DNA from: Curtobacterium sp. SGAir0471
Lineage (GTDB): Bacteria > Actinomycetota > Actinomycetes > Actinomycetales > Microbacteriaceae
Assembly: GCF_005490985.1 (NCBI RefSeq)
Contig: NZ_CP027869.1
Span: forward strand, 2,232,001 to 2,296,000
Direction of reading: 5' to 3'
Length of the DNA stretch: 64,000 nucleotides
The notes under the pieces are model-generated. The model was not told the origin of the DNA. It made no database searches and worked only from the letters and a program-made list of their open reading frames with translations. Shown here in pieces: positions 25,612 to 34,404 of the stretch. Within the stretch, counting starts at the first letter, position 1. The number at the start of each line of letters is the position of its first letter. Both the position numbers and the translations under genes were made by a program.

Positions 25612-26088
25612 GTGACGAACGCCACCGGCTGGTTCCTGGGACACCTCCGACGCGGAGGGTCGTTCCTCGTCGTCGGCGGCATCGGGTTCCTCGTCGACGC
25701 CGCCGTGTACAACGCGCTGGTGTTCTGGGGCGGGTCGGGTCCCCTCTTCGCGGTCCCCCTGCTCGGCAAGGTCATCGCGATCGCGGTGGCGAGCGTCGTC
25801 ACCTACTTCGGCAGCCGGCTGTGGACGTTCCGCGACCGCGCGGGCTCGCAGACGCTGCGGAGCTTCCTGGTGTTCGCCGCCATCAACGTCGTCGCGATCC
25901 TGCTGCAGCTCGGCTGCCTGGCCTTCTCGCGGTACGTCCTGCACCTCGACTCCCCGCTCGCCGACAACGTCTCCGGCACGCTGGTCGGGCAGGCGGTCGC
26001 CACGGTCTTCCGCTACTTCGCGTACGGGAAGTTCGTGTTCAAGGACGACCGCCAGGGCGGCGCGGAGGCGATCGCCGAGATCAGCTGA
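25612..26088 (+). CDS. GtrA-like membrane protein
   Basis: A 158-residue protein of four membrane helices with the GtrA pattern: FLVVGGIGFLVDAAVYNAL in helix 1, a KVIAIAVASVVTYFGSRLWTF segment, and a final VATVFRYFAYGKFVF helix. GtrA proteins are thought to flip undecaprenyl-phosphate-linked sugars to the outer face of the membrane. The divergent GtrB-like gene is its likely source of substrate. The GTG start is preceded by GAAGAGGA. It ends 12 bases from the convergent stop of the next gene. Confidence 0.88.
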   Translation: MTNATGWFLGHLRRGGSFLVVGGIGFLVDAAVYNALVFWGGSGPLFAVPLLGKVIAIAVASVVTYFGSRLWTFRDRAGSQTLRSFLVFAAINVVAILLQLGCLAFSRYVLHLDSPLADNVSGTLVGQAVATVFRYFAYGKFVFKDDRQGGAEAIAEIS

Positions 26089-26100
26089 GCGCCCGGAGCC

Positions 26101-28251
26101 TCAAACCCGCACGGACCGGCAGCCGAGCACGGCGTTCTGCCCCGGCCCGACGGTGATCGCGTACGCGCAGAGCTGGTGCGTGCCCGCCGTGAGAGCGACG
26201 CTGCGCGACCACCCGCTCGTCAGCGGTGCCCCGGGGACCGCGCGCTGGACGTCGGAGCGCGGCAGCGACGTCGACGCGGCGCCGAGGTAGGTCGCGCCCT
26301 CGTACACGCGGACGGTCACCGGCGCACCGTCCGGGTCGTACGCCCAGCCGCTGAGCGTCGCCGACCCCCCTGCGGCGCCGGCCGAGTCGAGGCTCCCCCG
26401 CGCGTCGTGGCCGACGTCCTTCGCGACGGTGGCGGTCTTGCAGCCGAGCACGGTGTTCGCGCCCGCGCCGACGTTGATGGCGTAGGCGCACACCGTGTGC
26501 TGCCCAGCTGCCAGGGACAGCGTCGTCCGGAAGCCGCTGTTCGACGGAGCGGCCGGGTTCCCGCGCTGCACGTCCCTCCTGGGCAGCGTCGTCGTCGCCT
26601 GGCCGAGGTACGTCGAGCCCTCGTAGAACCGCACGACCGTCGACGCGGCGTCCGGGTCGTACGACCAGCCGCCGACGGTCACGCTCCCGACGCCCCCGCC
26701 GAGCGTCTCGTAGGAGCCCCTCGGGTCGTGCGAGGGGTCGCGCGTCATGTCGACCACCGCGGGCGACGTGGCGGCCTGCGACCCGACGCCCGGGTGCTGC
26801 ATCGTGACCCGCACCCGGTACTCGCCGGCCGGCATCGACCCGAGCGAGAACGGCACGCTGTTCGTCCCCTGCTCCACGGACACACCCGTCGCGATGCCGG
26901 TCCAGGCCGACGACCCCGTCTGCTGGACGGCGACGTCCGCGGTCGTCCCGGGCACCCAGGCGGCGTCGTGGAAGCGCACCGTCGTGGCGCCGACCGCCGC
27001 GGGGTCGGCCCGCAGGTGCACCGACTTCAGGTGCCAGGTCACGGTGCTCGGGTCCTCGTTCGGGTCGAACCGGAACTGCGTGATGGTCCGTCCCGACCAT
27101 CCCAGGCGCGGGGCGAGGGCGTCCTCGTCGAGGGGGTCCCGAGCCGTGAGGTCGATGTCGATCGGTCGCGCGTTCTGACCGGAGTAGGTGAGGAGGTCGT
27201 TCCCGATCTGCGGGATGCTCGAGCCCGACGCCGCCCAGATCACGCGCGCGACCTTCCCCCCACCCGGGACCGACGCAAGCGAGTAGCCGCCGTCGTACGT
27301 GTAGTCGATGGACAAGTTGTGGTACTCCGACCCGCTGAACGACGAGACGGGCATCTGCAGCTGGGGGTCGCCGAGGTCCGGCGGGGCGTTCCGAGCGACC
27401 ATGCCGCTGCTGTCGTACCGGAGGACCGTCGCGCTCGCGATCCCGAACCCGGTGGCAGCGGCCGGGTTGTTCGCGAACTCCCACGGACGCCTGCGCTGAG
27501 CCGTCGCGAGGTCCTCGCCCTCGGACGGGTTCGGCGAGTCGACCACGGGCTGGGGACGGGCGGCGACGGAGAACGAGCCGTGGTCTCCCGGCGGGTAGGC
27601 GGCGTGGGCGCCGCCGGTGCCGTGCAGCCTCGTCCAGTCGATCGTCGCCGTACCGGACCTGCCGGCGGGGACGATCACGGGGTCGAGCCGGAGCGCGACG
27701 ACCTTCGAGGACGTCCAGGGCACCTTCCCCTGCAGGGTCGACCCCCGGTCGAGCGCCAGGTCGTACACCGTCGACCCGCTCGTCACCGGGAAGGTGATCC
27801 CGCCGCCGCACGCGGCGGTCTGCTCACGGCAGGTCCACCAGAACACCGCGCCGATCTGGTTCGAGAACGGCTGGTCCATGCTGAACGACAGGCTGCGGTA
27901 ACGCGAGGTGTCCACCGGGTGCAGCGTGCCGTCGCGGCCCGCCGGCAGGCTCCCCGCGACGCTCTGGACGAGGGTCACCTGGTCGCCGGGTACCAGCGAG
28001 ACCCGAAGCTGGCCCCCGCTGATCGAGGTCGCGCTCCCCGTCTCGTCGGTGTTCTGGTCCGCCGCGTTCGAGTAGTCCCACGCATCGCCGTAGGTGTCGG
28101 ACGCGAAGTCCGGCGCCTCCGGTTCCGCGGTCGCAGCCCGCGCGGGCTCCGCGGGGGCGGCGACGACCGCCGTCGCCACCCCGCCGAGCGCGAGCGCCGC
28201 TGCCACCACCACCCCGGTGACGCGCCTGGTGATCCTCGTCGTCGGTTCCAT
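26101..28251 (-). CDS. Large secreted protein with two C-terminal GW-AYD modules
   Basis: A 716-residue exported protein that I cannot place in a named family. The signal peptide runs to about ARAATA (residue 40). The N-terminal about 460 residues are beta-rich, with two regions that look like jelly-roll or carbohydrate-binding folds (for example AVFWWTCREQTAACGGG and YHNLSIDYTYDGGYSLASV); no catalytic motif is recognisable. Residues about 506-611 and 612-716 are two copies of a module with GGW(S/A)YDPD, VRVYEGATYLG, LPRSDVQR and VCAYAI...LGC words, the last two Cys probably a disulphide. The neighbouring gene at 28358 carries four related modules. A surface or glycan-binding role is inferred. 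Confidence 0.6.
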   Translation of the reverse strand: MEPTTRITRRVTGVVVAAALALGGVATAVVAAPAEPARAATAEPEAPDFASDTYGDAWDYSNAADQNTDETGSATSISGGQLRVSLVPGDQVTLVQSVAGSLPAGRDGTLHPVDTSRYRSLSFSMDQPFSNQIGAVFWWTCREQTAACGGGITFPVTSGSTVYDLALDRGSTLQGKVPWTSSKVVALRLDPVIVPAGRSGTATIDWTRLHGTGGAHAAYPPGDHGSFSVAARPQPVVDSPNPSEGEDLATAQRRRPWEFANNPAAATGFGIASATVLRYDSSGMVARNAPPDLGDPQLQMPVSSFSGSEYHNLSIDYTYDGGYSLASVPGGGKVARVIWAASGSSIPQIGNDLLTYSGQNARPIDIDLTARDPLDEDALAPRLGWSGRTITQFRFDPNEDPSTVTWHLKSVHLRADPAAVGATTVRFHDAAWVPGTTADVAVQQTGSSAWTGIATGVSVEQGTNSVPFSLGSMPAGEYRVRVTMQHPGVGSQAATSPAVVDMTRDPSHDPRGSYETLGGGVGSVTVGGWSYDPDAASTVVRFYEGSTYLGQATTTLPRRDVQRGNPAAPSNSGFRTTLSLAAGQHTVCAYAINVGAGANTVLGCKTATVAKDVGHDARGSLDSAGAAGGSATLSGWAYDPDGAPVTVRVYEGATYLGAASTSLPRSDVQRAVPGAPLTSGWSRSVALTAGTHQLCAYAITVGPGQNAVLGCRSVRV

Positions 28252-28357
28252 GATGCCCCTGCCTGTCGCGACCGCGCCCCTGCGGTCGGTCACGGACCCC
28301 GGTCCGTCCCTCCCGTGCCGCCCAGGTGACGGCACGTCCGGTCGGCGGCCCCCGCTG

Positions 28358-30424
28358 CTACGGGACCGTGACCGCCTTGCAGCCCAGGACCGCGTTGTCG
28401 CCGCCTGCGCTGTCGATCGCGTACGCGCACACGGAGTGCTTCCCGCTCGAGGCCGGCACCGTCGAGTCGAACCCGTGCGCCGCACCGTAGGCCGGGTAGG
28501 CCCTGGCGATGTCGCTCCGGTTGGTGTTCGCGCGGATCGGGTACCCGGCGCCGTCGACGTAGACCGCGACCACGATCGGGGCCGTGGTGTCCTTGTCGAT
28601 CGCCCACCCGGTGACCCGGACGCCGCCGGAGACGCCCATCGCCGAGTCGAAGCTGCCGATCGGCAACGGGTTCGAGACCGTGACCGACCTGCACCCGAGG
28701 GTCTTGTTGCCGTTCGGGCTGATGGCGTAGACGCACACGTCGTACGTGCCGTTGGCGACCGAGACCGACCCGGAGAAGCCGTGAGCAGCACCGTACGCCG
28801 GGTAGGCGCGGGCGATGTCCGACCGGGCCAGGTCCGCCACGATGCGTCGGCCGGACCCGTTGATGTAGACGTGCACGTCGGTCGACGCCGTCGTGCTGCC
28901 GTCGATCGCCCAGCCGGACACCGAGATCGTCCTCCCCGACGTCGACACCTGGTCGAGCGACCCGATCGCGGCATTGCCCGCGGACTGGACCGTGCGGCAG
29001 TCGAACTTCGTGTCCACGCCCGTCTGCACGTTCTTGGCAGTCACGCAGACCTGGTGCCCGCCGGCGGCGGCCGGCACGGTCGCGTCGAACCCGTGCGCCG
29101 CTCCGGAGGCCGGGAAGCCCGCTGCCACGTCGGGACGCTGCCGGTCGGCGGTCAGGGTCGTCACCTTCCCGTCGACGGCGACCTGGACAGCGATCGGCGC
29201 GGTCGTCTGCGGGTCGATCGCCCACCCCGCGACGCGGTAACCGTTCGGGGACGCCTGGACGGCGTCGAGCGATCCGAACGGCGACGCGGACTGGACGGTC
29301 ACCGACTTGCAGACCAGCTCGGTCGAGGGGTTCACGTTGTCGACGGCGTACACGCACACGCGGTGGGCACCGTCGGACGCGTTGATCTTCGCGGAGAAGC
29401 CGTGGGCGGCCCCGCGGCCGGGGTACGCCTTGGCGACGTCCGGTCGGTCGCGGTTCGCCTGCACCGCGGTGCCGACGCCGTCGATGTAGACGTGCACCTG
29501 GATCGAAGCGGTGGTCGTCTTGCTGAAGGCCCAGCCGCCGACGTCCACGGTCCCGACGCCGCCGCTGACCGACTCGGCGTTGCCGACCGGCGAGTTGTTC
29601 ACGGCAGCGACCCCGAACCAGTCGTTGTAGAGACGCCAGAAGTTCCGGTTGCCGTAGGCAGAGCAGCCGTCACCGGTGCCGTAGAGGTTGGCCAGGGCCG
29701 CCTGGTTCGGCGTGTACGGCGTGTAGTAGTACAGCGCAGCGGTCGCCTTGTTCTGGATGTAGACGCTCTTGGTGCCGCACGCCGCGTTCGGGTTGTACTG
29801 CACGTTGCGGTTGCCGCCGGGCGCGAACCACGTGAAGTAGTTGCTCGTCCCCGCCGGGTTGCCGTAGCGCTTCCACTGCCACGAGGCCCAGAACACCTGG
29901 TTGCCCACGCCCGCGTACGCCGGGTCGCACCCGCCGTTGGCGCTGTCCGGGCAGGCGTAGCCCATCGCACGCTCGAGCACGGCTGCGGAGGGGTTCCGCG
30001 CCGTCGCCCCGTTGATGAGCGCCTGCTCCTTCTGCAGGGTGACGATGATCACCTTGGGGTTGATCCCGCACGCGGCCCCGACCCGCGTGATGATCTGTGC
30101 CGCCGTCAGCGAGGAGCCGCCGGTCAGCGAGCCGCACATCGCGTCCGCGCCGTGGCTGTTCAGCGAGTACCGCCCGACGTTGAGGCACGAGCTCGACCGG
30201 CAGGTGCCGATCTGTGCATCCAGGAACGTCTGGACCTGCGCCTCGTTCATCCCGCCGCCGTTGTAGAACTCGGCGTCCGGGATGATGTTGCCCGGCTCGA
30301 ACTGCGACCCGCTGAGCGCGGATGCACGGTCCGCGTCCGGCGCCCCCACGCCGGACAGCTGGACGCCGACGAGCACACTCGCGACCGCGAGCACGCTCGC
30401 GAACGCGGCGATGACCTTCTTCAC
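28358..30424 (-). CDS. Secreted protein: lysozyme-like N-domain and four GWAID repeat modules
   Basis: A 688-residue exported protein. A signal peptide (VKKVIAAFASVLAVASVL) is followed at about 45-265 by a Cys-containing domain with INPKVIIVTLQKEQALI, MGYACPDS, YAGVGNQVFWASWQW and ALYYYTPYTPNQAAL, an actinobacterial secreted domain that looks like a lysozyme-type fold; the Glu in LQKEQ is a candidate catalytic residue, but activity is not shown. Residues about 274-377, 378-479, 480-583 and 584-688 are four repeats with GWAID, RPDVA or RSDIA, AYP..GAAHGF and VC.YA....C words. Same strand as and 106 bases upstream of the related gene. The GTG is preceded by GGGAGG. Confidence 0.65.
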   Translation of the reverse strand: MKKVIAAFASVLAVASVLVGVQLSGVGAPDADRASALSGSQFEPGNIIPDAEFYNGGGMNEAQVQTFLDAQIGTCRSSSCLNVGRYSLNSHGADAMCGSLTGGSSLTAAQIITRVGAACGINPKVIIVTLQKEQALINGATARNPSAAVLERAMGYACPDSANGGCDPAYAGVGNQVFWASWQWKRYGNPAGTSNYFTWFAPGGNRNVQYNPNAACGTKSVYIQNKATAALYYYTPYTPNQAALANLYGTGDGCSAYGNRNFWRLYNDWFGVAAVNNSPVGNAESVSGGVGTVDVGGWAFSKTTTASIQVHVYIDGVGTAVQANRDRPDVAKAYPGRGAAHGFSAKINASDGAHRVCVYAVDNVNPSTELVCKSVTVQSASPFGSLDAVQASPNGYRVAGWAIDPQTTAPIAVQVAVDGKVTTLTADRQRPDVAAGFPASGAAHGFDATVPAAAGGHQVCVTAKNVQTGVDTKFDCRTVQSAGNAAIGSLDQVSTSGRTISVSGWAIDGSTTASTDVHVYINGSGRRIVADLARSDIARAYPAYGAAHGFSGSVSVANGTYDVCVYAISPNGNKTLGCRSVTVSNPLPIGSFDSAMGVSGGVRVTGWAIDKDTTAPIVVAVYVDGAGYPIRANTNRSDIARAYPAYGAAHGFDSTVPASSGKHSVCAYAIDSAGGDNAVLGCKAVTVP

Positions 30425-30635
30425 GACGGGGGCCTCCCTGTGGCGGCGACTCGGTTTCTGCCGCACGGCCGTCCCGGCCGCGCGTGGCCGGGCCCTGATC
30501 CGGCGAGTCACGTCTGTCACATCAGGCTACAGGCAGCACAGCGATCACACAGCCCCCGGCACGCACCCCGTCCGGGAGGCACGACGCACGCCCGCCGCGA
30601 CGGTCGCGAGGGCGCGTGGTCACCTGTGCCGCCGC
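30425..30635. other. Intergenic region between a GT2 gene and the secreted-protein gene
   Basis: This 211-base stretch holds a GGGAGG ribosome site for the gene starting at 30424 and some purine-rich runs, but no RNA gene, clear promoter or hairpin terminator that I could identify. Confidence 0.5.
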
Positions 30636-31667
30636 TCAGCCTGCCGCGTCGAGCAGGCGTTCGACGCGCCGACGCGCCGCGTCGTCGAACGCGTCCGCGC
30701 GACGGAGCCGACGGGCCCGGCGGAGGGTGGCGGGTGCATCCCGCACGAGCCGCCACCACGAGGCGGGTCGGAGCTGTGCGGCGGAGGGGCGCAGCAGGTC
30801 GCGCACCAGGCGCAGCACCGTGCGGAGCACGACCCGGGCGAGGAAGCCGCTCGACCCGTTGCGGGCCACGACGAGCAGCCGGTTGCGCATGCTCTGGGTG
30901 CGCACGAGCGGGCCGTCGCTGCCGGAGCTCGCGGCGTGCCGGTGCACGACCACGGCCTCGGGGGCGTGCCGCACGTCGAAGCCAGCGAGCCGCATCCGCC
31001 AGGCGACGTCGAGGTCCTCGTAGTACATGAACAGGGACTCGTCGAACCCGCCGACCGCGTCGAGGGCCGTCCGCCGCAGGAACGCGGCACCACCCGAGAA
31101 CCCGAAGAGCGGGGCGTGCTCCGGGGCGTCGTCGACCGGCCGCAACCAGTCGCGGTCGCGGCCGTTGCCGGACCGGTCGAGCACGACGCCCGTGCCGTTG
31201 ACGAGGGTCTCCCCCGTCTCCGCCCGACGCCAGCGACGCCCGTCCCCCGCGACCAGGTCGTCGTGCGAGGCCGGTGCCCCGTCGGCGACCGGCCGGAACC
31301 GCCCCTCGAGCACGACGGTCGCGGACACCGCCCCGACCGTCGGGCCGCCCGCCGCGAGGGCGACCAGCCCGCGGTCGAGGAACCCGTGGTCGGCGACCGC
31401 GTCGTTGTTGACGAGGACGACGACGTCACCGGTCGCGGCCGCGATCCCCCGCGACACCCCGCCGGCGAACCCGGCGTTCGTCGGCTCCGGCACGACCACC
31501 ACGCCCGGGTGGTCCGCGCGGTACGCGGCCACGGTGGCGTCGTCGGCCTCGTTGACCACGAGCACGACCTCGACCGCGGCATCGACGCGCTGCGAGAGCA
31601 CGGACCGGAGTGCGCGCCGGGTGAGTTCGGGCTGGTGCCAGTCGACGATGACCACGGAGACGTCCAC
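30636..31667 (-). CDS. Family 2 glycosyltransferase (rhamnosyltransferase-like)
   Basis: A 343-residue cytoplasmic enzyme. GT-A features: VDVSVVIVDWHQPELTRRAL at the start, the NNDAVADHG region replacing DxD, FGFSGGAAFLRRTAL, and the acceptor motif ESLFMYYEDLDVAWRMRLAGF, which is characteristic of rhamnosyltransferase-type GT2 proteins. The C-terminus is basic and helical and probably lies against the membrane. The GTG at 31665-31667 begins directly at the first beta strand. It is divergent from the GT2-GT4 fusion, 100 bases away. With the rml genes nearby it may add rhamnose; the specificity is inference. Confidence 0.82.
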   Translation of the reverse strand: MDVSVVIVDWHQPELTRRALRSVLSQRVDAAVEVVLVVNEADDATVAAYRADHPGVVVVPEPTNAGFAGGVSRGIAAATGDVVVLVNNDAVADHGFLDRGLVALAAGGPTVGAVSATVVLEGRFRPVADGAPASHDDLVAGDGRRWRRAETGETLVNGTGVVLDRSGNGRDRDWLRPVDDAPEHAPLFGFSGGAAFLRRTALDAVGGFDESLFMYYEDLDVAWRMRLAGFDVRHAPEAVVVHRHAASSGSDGPLVRTQSMRNRLLVVARNGSSGFLARVVLRTVLRLVRDLLRPSAAQLRPASWWRLVRDAPATLRRARRLRRADAFDDAARRRVERLLDAAG

Positions 31668-31712
31668 GCCCCCAGTGTCCCAGGTCGCGGAGGGGACCCG
31701 GAGCACGTCCGG

Positions 31713-31718
31713 TACAGT
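31713..31718 (+). promoter_or_regulatory. -10 hexamer for the GT2-GT4 fusion gene
   Basis: TACAGT in the GGTACAGTGG context, about 50 bases before the GTG at 31768, resembles the -10 seen before several genes here. No clear -35 is visible. Confidence 0.45.
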
Positions 31719-31767
31719 GGTCCCGCTCTCCGGGGCACCACCGCCAGCCGACGTATGGAGTCCGTCC

Positions 31768-34335
31768 GTGTCCACCTTCGCGCCTCGCGTGTCCGTCGTC
31801 GTCATCAACTTCCGGGGGACCGACGACACCCTCGAGTGCATCGCACGCCTGACCGAGGTCGACTGGCCCGCCGACCGCCTCGAGATCGTCGTGGTCGAGA
31901 ACGGGTCGGGCGACGACAGCGAGCAGCGCCTGCGTGCCGAACTCGGCGACCGGAAGAACGTCAAGATCGTCGTCTCCGCCGAGAACCTCGGGTTCACCGG
32001 CGGCAGCAACCTCGGTGCGCGCGAGGCGTCCGGCGAGGTCGTCGCGTTCCTCAACAACGACGCGAAGCCCGACGTCAACTGGATCAAGGAGGGCATCGCC
32101 GGCTTCGCCCCGAGCCCCCGGGTCGCCGCCGTTGCGAGCAAGGTCCTCGACTGGGACGGCAAGGCCATCGACTTCGTCGAGTCCGGCCTGAGCTGGTTCG
32201 GCATGGGCTACAAGGCCCACGTCACCGAGATCGACGACGGTCGCTTCGACACCCCCCAGGACCTGCTGTTCGGCACGGGCTCCGCGCTGTTCGTCCGCCG
32301 CGAGGTGTTCCTCGAGGTCGGCGGCTTCGACGAGGGCCTGTTCATGTTCTACGACGACGTGGACCTCGGCTGGCGCCTCAACCTGCTCGGGTACCGCGTG
32401 CGGTTCGCTCCGCGGTCGGTCGTCTTCCACAAGCACCACGGCTCGATGAAGTCGTTCGGCGACCACCGCGAGATGTACCTGCTCGAGCGGAACGCCCTGC
32501 ACCTGCTCTACAAGAACCTGTCGGACGAGAACCTCGGCACCTTCCTGCCCGCCGCCCTGGCGCTGCTGGCCCGTCGCGCCGTCGCGAAGAGCGGGCGCGA
32601 CTCGGAGGAGTTCGACATCCGTCGCTTCACAGGCGCCCCGGACGAGTTCGACCCGACGACACCGATGTCGAAGGAGGCCGTCGCCGGGCTCTACGCCCTC
32701 GACCAGTTCGTCGCCGACCTCCCCCGCCTGGGCGAGGAGCGCCGTCGGATCCAGTCGCAGCGCGTGCGCTCCGACAAGGAGGTCTTCCGCCTGTTCGGCG
32801 ACGCCTTCAAGCCGCTGTTCGAGGACGGCTACTTCCTCGAGGGCTACCAGGCGATCATCGAGGCGTTCGACGTCGAGCAGCCCATGCACCGCACGAAGGT
32901 CCTCATCATCACGGGCGACGCGCTCGGCGAGAAGATGGCCGGCCCGGGCATGCGTGCGTGGAAGATCGCCGAGGCGCTCGCACCGCACAACGACGTCCGC
33001 CTGGTGACCTGGAACGTGGCGAACCGCAAGTCCGACGCCTTCGAGGTGTCCCGCGTGCCGCTCCAGCACGAGCGCACGATGCGTGAGCACGAGGAGTGGG
33101 CTGACGTCATCTTCTTCCAGGGTTACGCGCTGCACCACTTCCAGACCCTGCAGAACTCGAACAAGATCATGGTCGTCGACCTCTACGACCCGATGCACCT
33201 CGAGCAGCTCGAGCAGGCCCGCGACAACGGCGACGTCGGCTGGCGCAACCAGGTGACCTCGACCACCGAGGTCATCAACCGTCAGCTGGAGCGCGGCGAC
33301 TTCTTCCTGTGCGCCTCGGAGCGCCAGCGACTGTTCTGGCTCGGCCAGCTCGCCGGGGTCGGCCGCGTCAACCCCGACAACTACCTCGCCGACGACAACC
33401 TCGAGAAGCTCATCGCGATCGCGCCGTTCGGCATGGACTCGACGCCGCCGAAGCACGAGCGCAAGGCCATCCGCAGCGTCACGCCGGGGATCGGCGAGGA
33501 CGACAAGGTCGTCATCTGGGGCGGCGGCATCTACAACTGGTTCGACACCCCGTCGCTCGTCCGCGCGGTCGCGAAGGTCGCCGAGACGCACGACGACATC
33601 CGCCTGTTCTTCCTCGGTGTCGCGCACCCGAACCCGGACGTGCCCGAGATGGCTATCGTGTCCGAGACCCGGCGCATCAGCGACCACCTCGGCCTGACGA
33701 ACAAGCACGTCTTCTTCAACGAGCAGTGGGTCGCGCTCGACGACCGGCAGAACTACCTGCTCGAGGCGGACGCCGGCGTCTCGACGCACTTCGCGCACAT
33801 CGAGACGACGTTCTCGTTCCGCACGCGCATCCTCGACTACATGTGGGCGAGCCTGCCGATCGTCACGACCGACGGCGACAGCTTCGGAGACCTCGTCGCC
33901 GCAGAGGGCATGGGCGTCGCGGTGAAGGAACGGGACGTCGACGGACTCGCCGCAGCGCTCGAGTCGATGCTGTACGACTCCGCTGCCGCCGCCGACGCCC
34001 GCGCCGCGGTCAGCCGCGTCCGCGAGGACTTCACGTGGGAGCGCGCGCTCGCGCCGCTCGTGGAGTTCTGCAAGGACCCGCACGTGGCCGCCGACCGCGC
34101 CCACGACGCCGCCGTGCCCGCCGGGTCCCTGGCTGCAGCGGGGCGTCCCCGGGTACAGCTCAGCCCCGCCCGGGCCCGCGAGCTGCAGTTCCACCAGATC
34201 GCGAACAGCCGCCACGGCCTCGTCCGCGACGCCCGGCTCGCCGCCTGGTACCTCCGCGCGAACGGCGTCTCCGGGCTGCGCGACAAGGTGCAGAACCGCG
34301 TCCGCCTGATGCGCGAGAGCAAGAACGGACGCTGA
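31768..34335 (+). CDS. Bifunctional glycosyltransferase, GT2 fused to GT4
   Basis: An 855-residue protein with two enzymes in one chain. Residues about 8-280 are a GT2 (rhamnosyltransferase-like) domain: VSVVVINFRGTDDTLE, LGFTGGSNLGAREA, FLNNDAKPD and EGLFMFYDDVDLGWRL. A helical linker rich in charged residues (about 290-370) follows. From about 375 the chain is a GT-B domain: LIITGDALGEKMAGPGMRAWK, VDLYDPMHLEQLE, VIWGGGIYNWFD near 582 and LEADAGVSTHF near 670. Such fusions occur in ABC-dependent polysaccharide loci and extend a repeat or cap. The GTG start lies just after TGGAG; wzm follows in the same direction after a hairpin. Confidence 0.82.
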   Translation: MSTFAPRVSVVVINFRGTDDTLECIARLTEVDWPADRLEIVVVENGSGDDSEQRLRAELGDRKNVKIVVSAENLGFTGGSNLGAREASGEVVAFLNNDAKPDVNWIKEGIAGFAPSPRVAAVASKVLDWDGKAIDFVESGLSWFGMGYKAHVTEIDDGRFDTPQDLLFGTGSALFVRREVFLEVGGFDEGLFMFYDDVDLGWRLNLLGYRVRFAPRSVVFHKHHGSMKSFGDHREMYLLERNALHLLYKNLSDENLGTFLPAALALLARRAVAKSGRDSEEFDIRRFTGAPDEFDPTTPMSKEAVAGLYALDQFVADLPRLGEERRRIQSQRVRSDKEVFRLFGDAFKPLFEDGYFLEGYQAIIEAFDVEQPMHRTKVLIITGDALGEKMAGPGMRAWKIAEALAPHNDVRLVTWNVANRKSDAFEVSRVPLQHERTMREHEEWADVIFFQGYALHHFQTLQNSNKIMVVDLYDPMHLEQLEQARDNGDVGWRNQVTSTTEVINRQLERGDFFLCASERQRLFWLGQLAGVGRVNPDNYLADDNLEKLIAIAPFGMDSTPPKHERKAIRSVTPGIGEDDKVVIWGGGIYNWFDTPSLVRAVAKVAETHDDIRLFFLGVAHPNPDVPEMAIVSETRRISDHLGLTNKHVFFNEQWVALDDRQNYLLEADAGVSTHFAHIETTFSFRTRILDYMWASLPIVTTDGDSFGDLVAAEGMGVAVKERDVDGLAAALESMLYDSAAAADARAAVSRVREDFTWERALAPLVEFCKDPHVAADRAHDAAVPAGSLAAAGRPRVQLSPARARELQFHQIANSRHGLVRDARLAAWYLRANGVSGLRDKVQNRVRLMRESKNGR

Positions 34336-34339
34336 GCCC

Positions 34340-34361
34340 CGGCGACCGCCGTCGGTCGCCG
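34340..34361 (+). terminator. Hairpin after the GT2-GT4 fusion
   Basis: CGGCGACC (34340-34347) pairs with GGTCGCCG (34354-34361) across a six-base loop immediately after the stop codon. No T-run follows, so it may attenuate rather than end transcription. Confidence 0.5.
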
Positions 34362-34364
34362 ATG

Positions 34365-34370
34365 TACAGT
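34365..34370 (+). promoter_or_regulatory. -10 hexamer for the wzm/wzt operon
   Basis: TACAGT just beyond the hairpin, 34 bases before the TTG start of wzm. This arrangement gives the ABC exporter its own promoter; the -35 is not clear. Confidence 0.45.
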
Positions 34371-34404
34371 TGTCCGTCGCCCGCTCCGAATGTGAGGACC
34401 CCCT

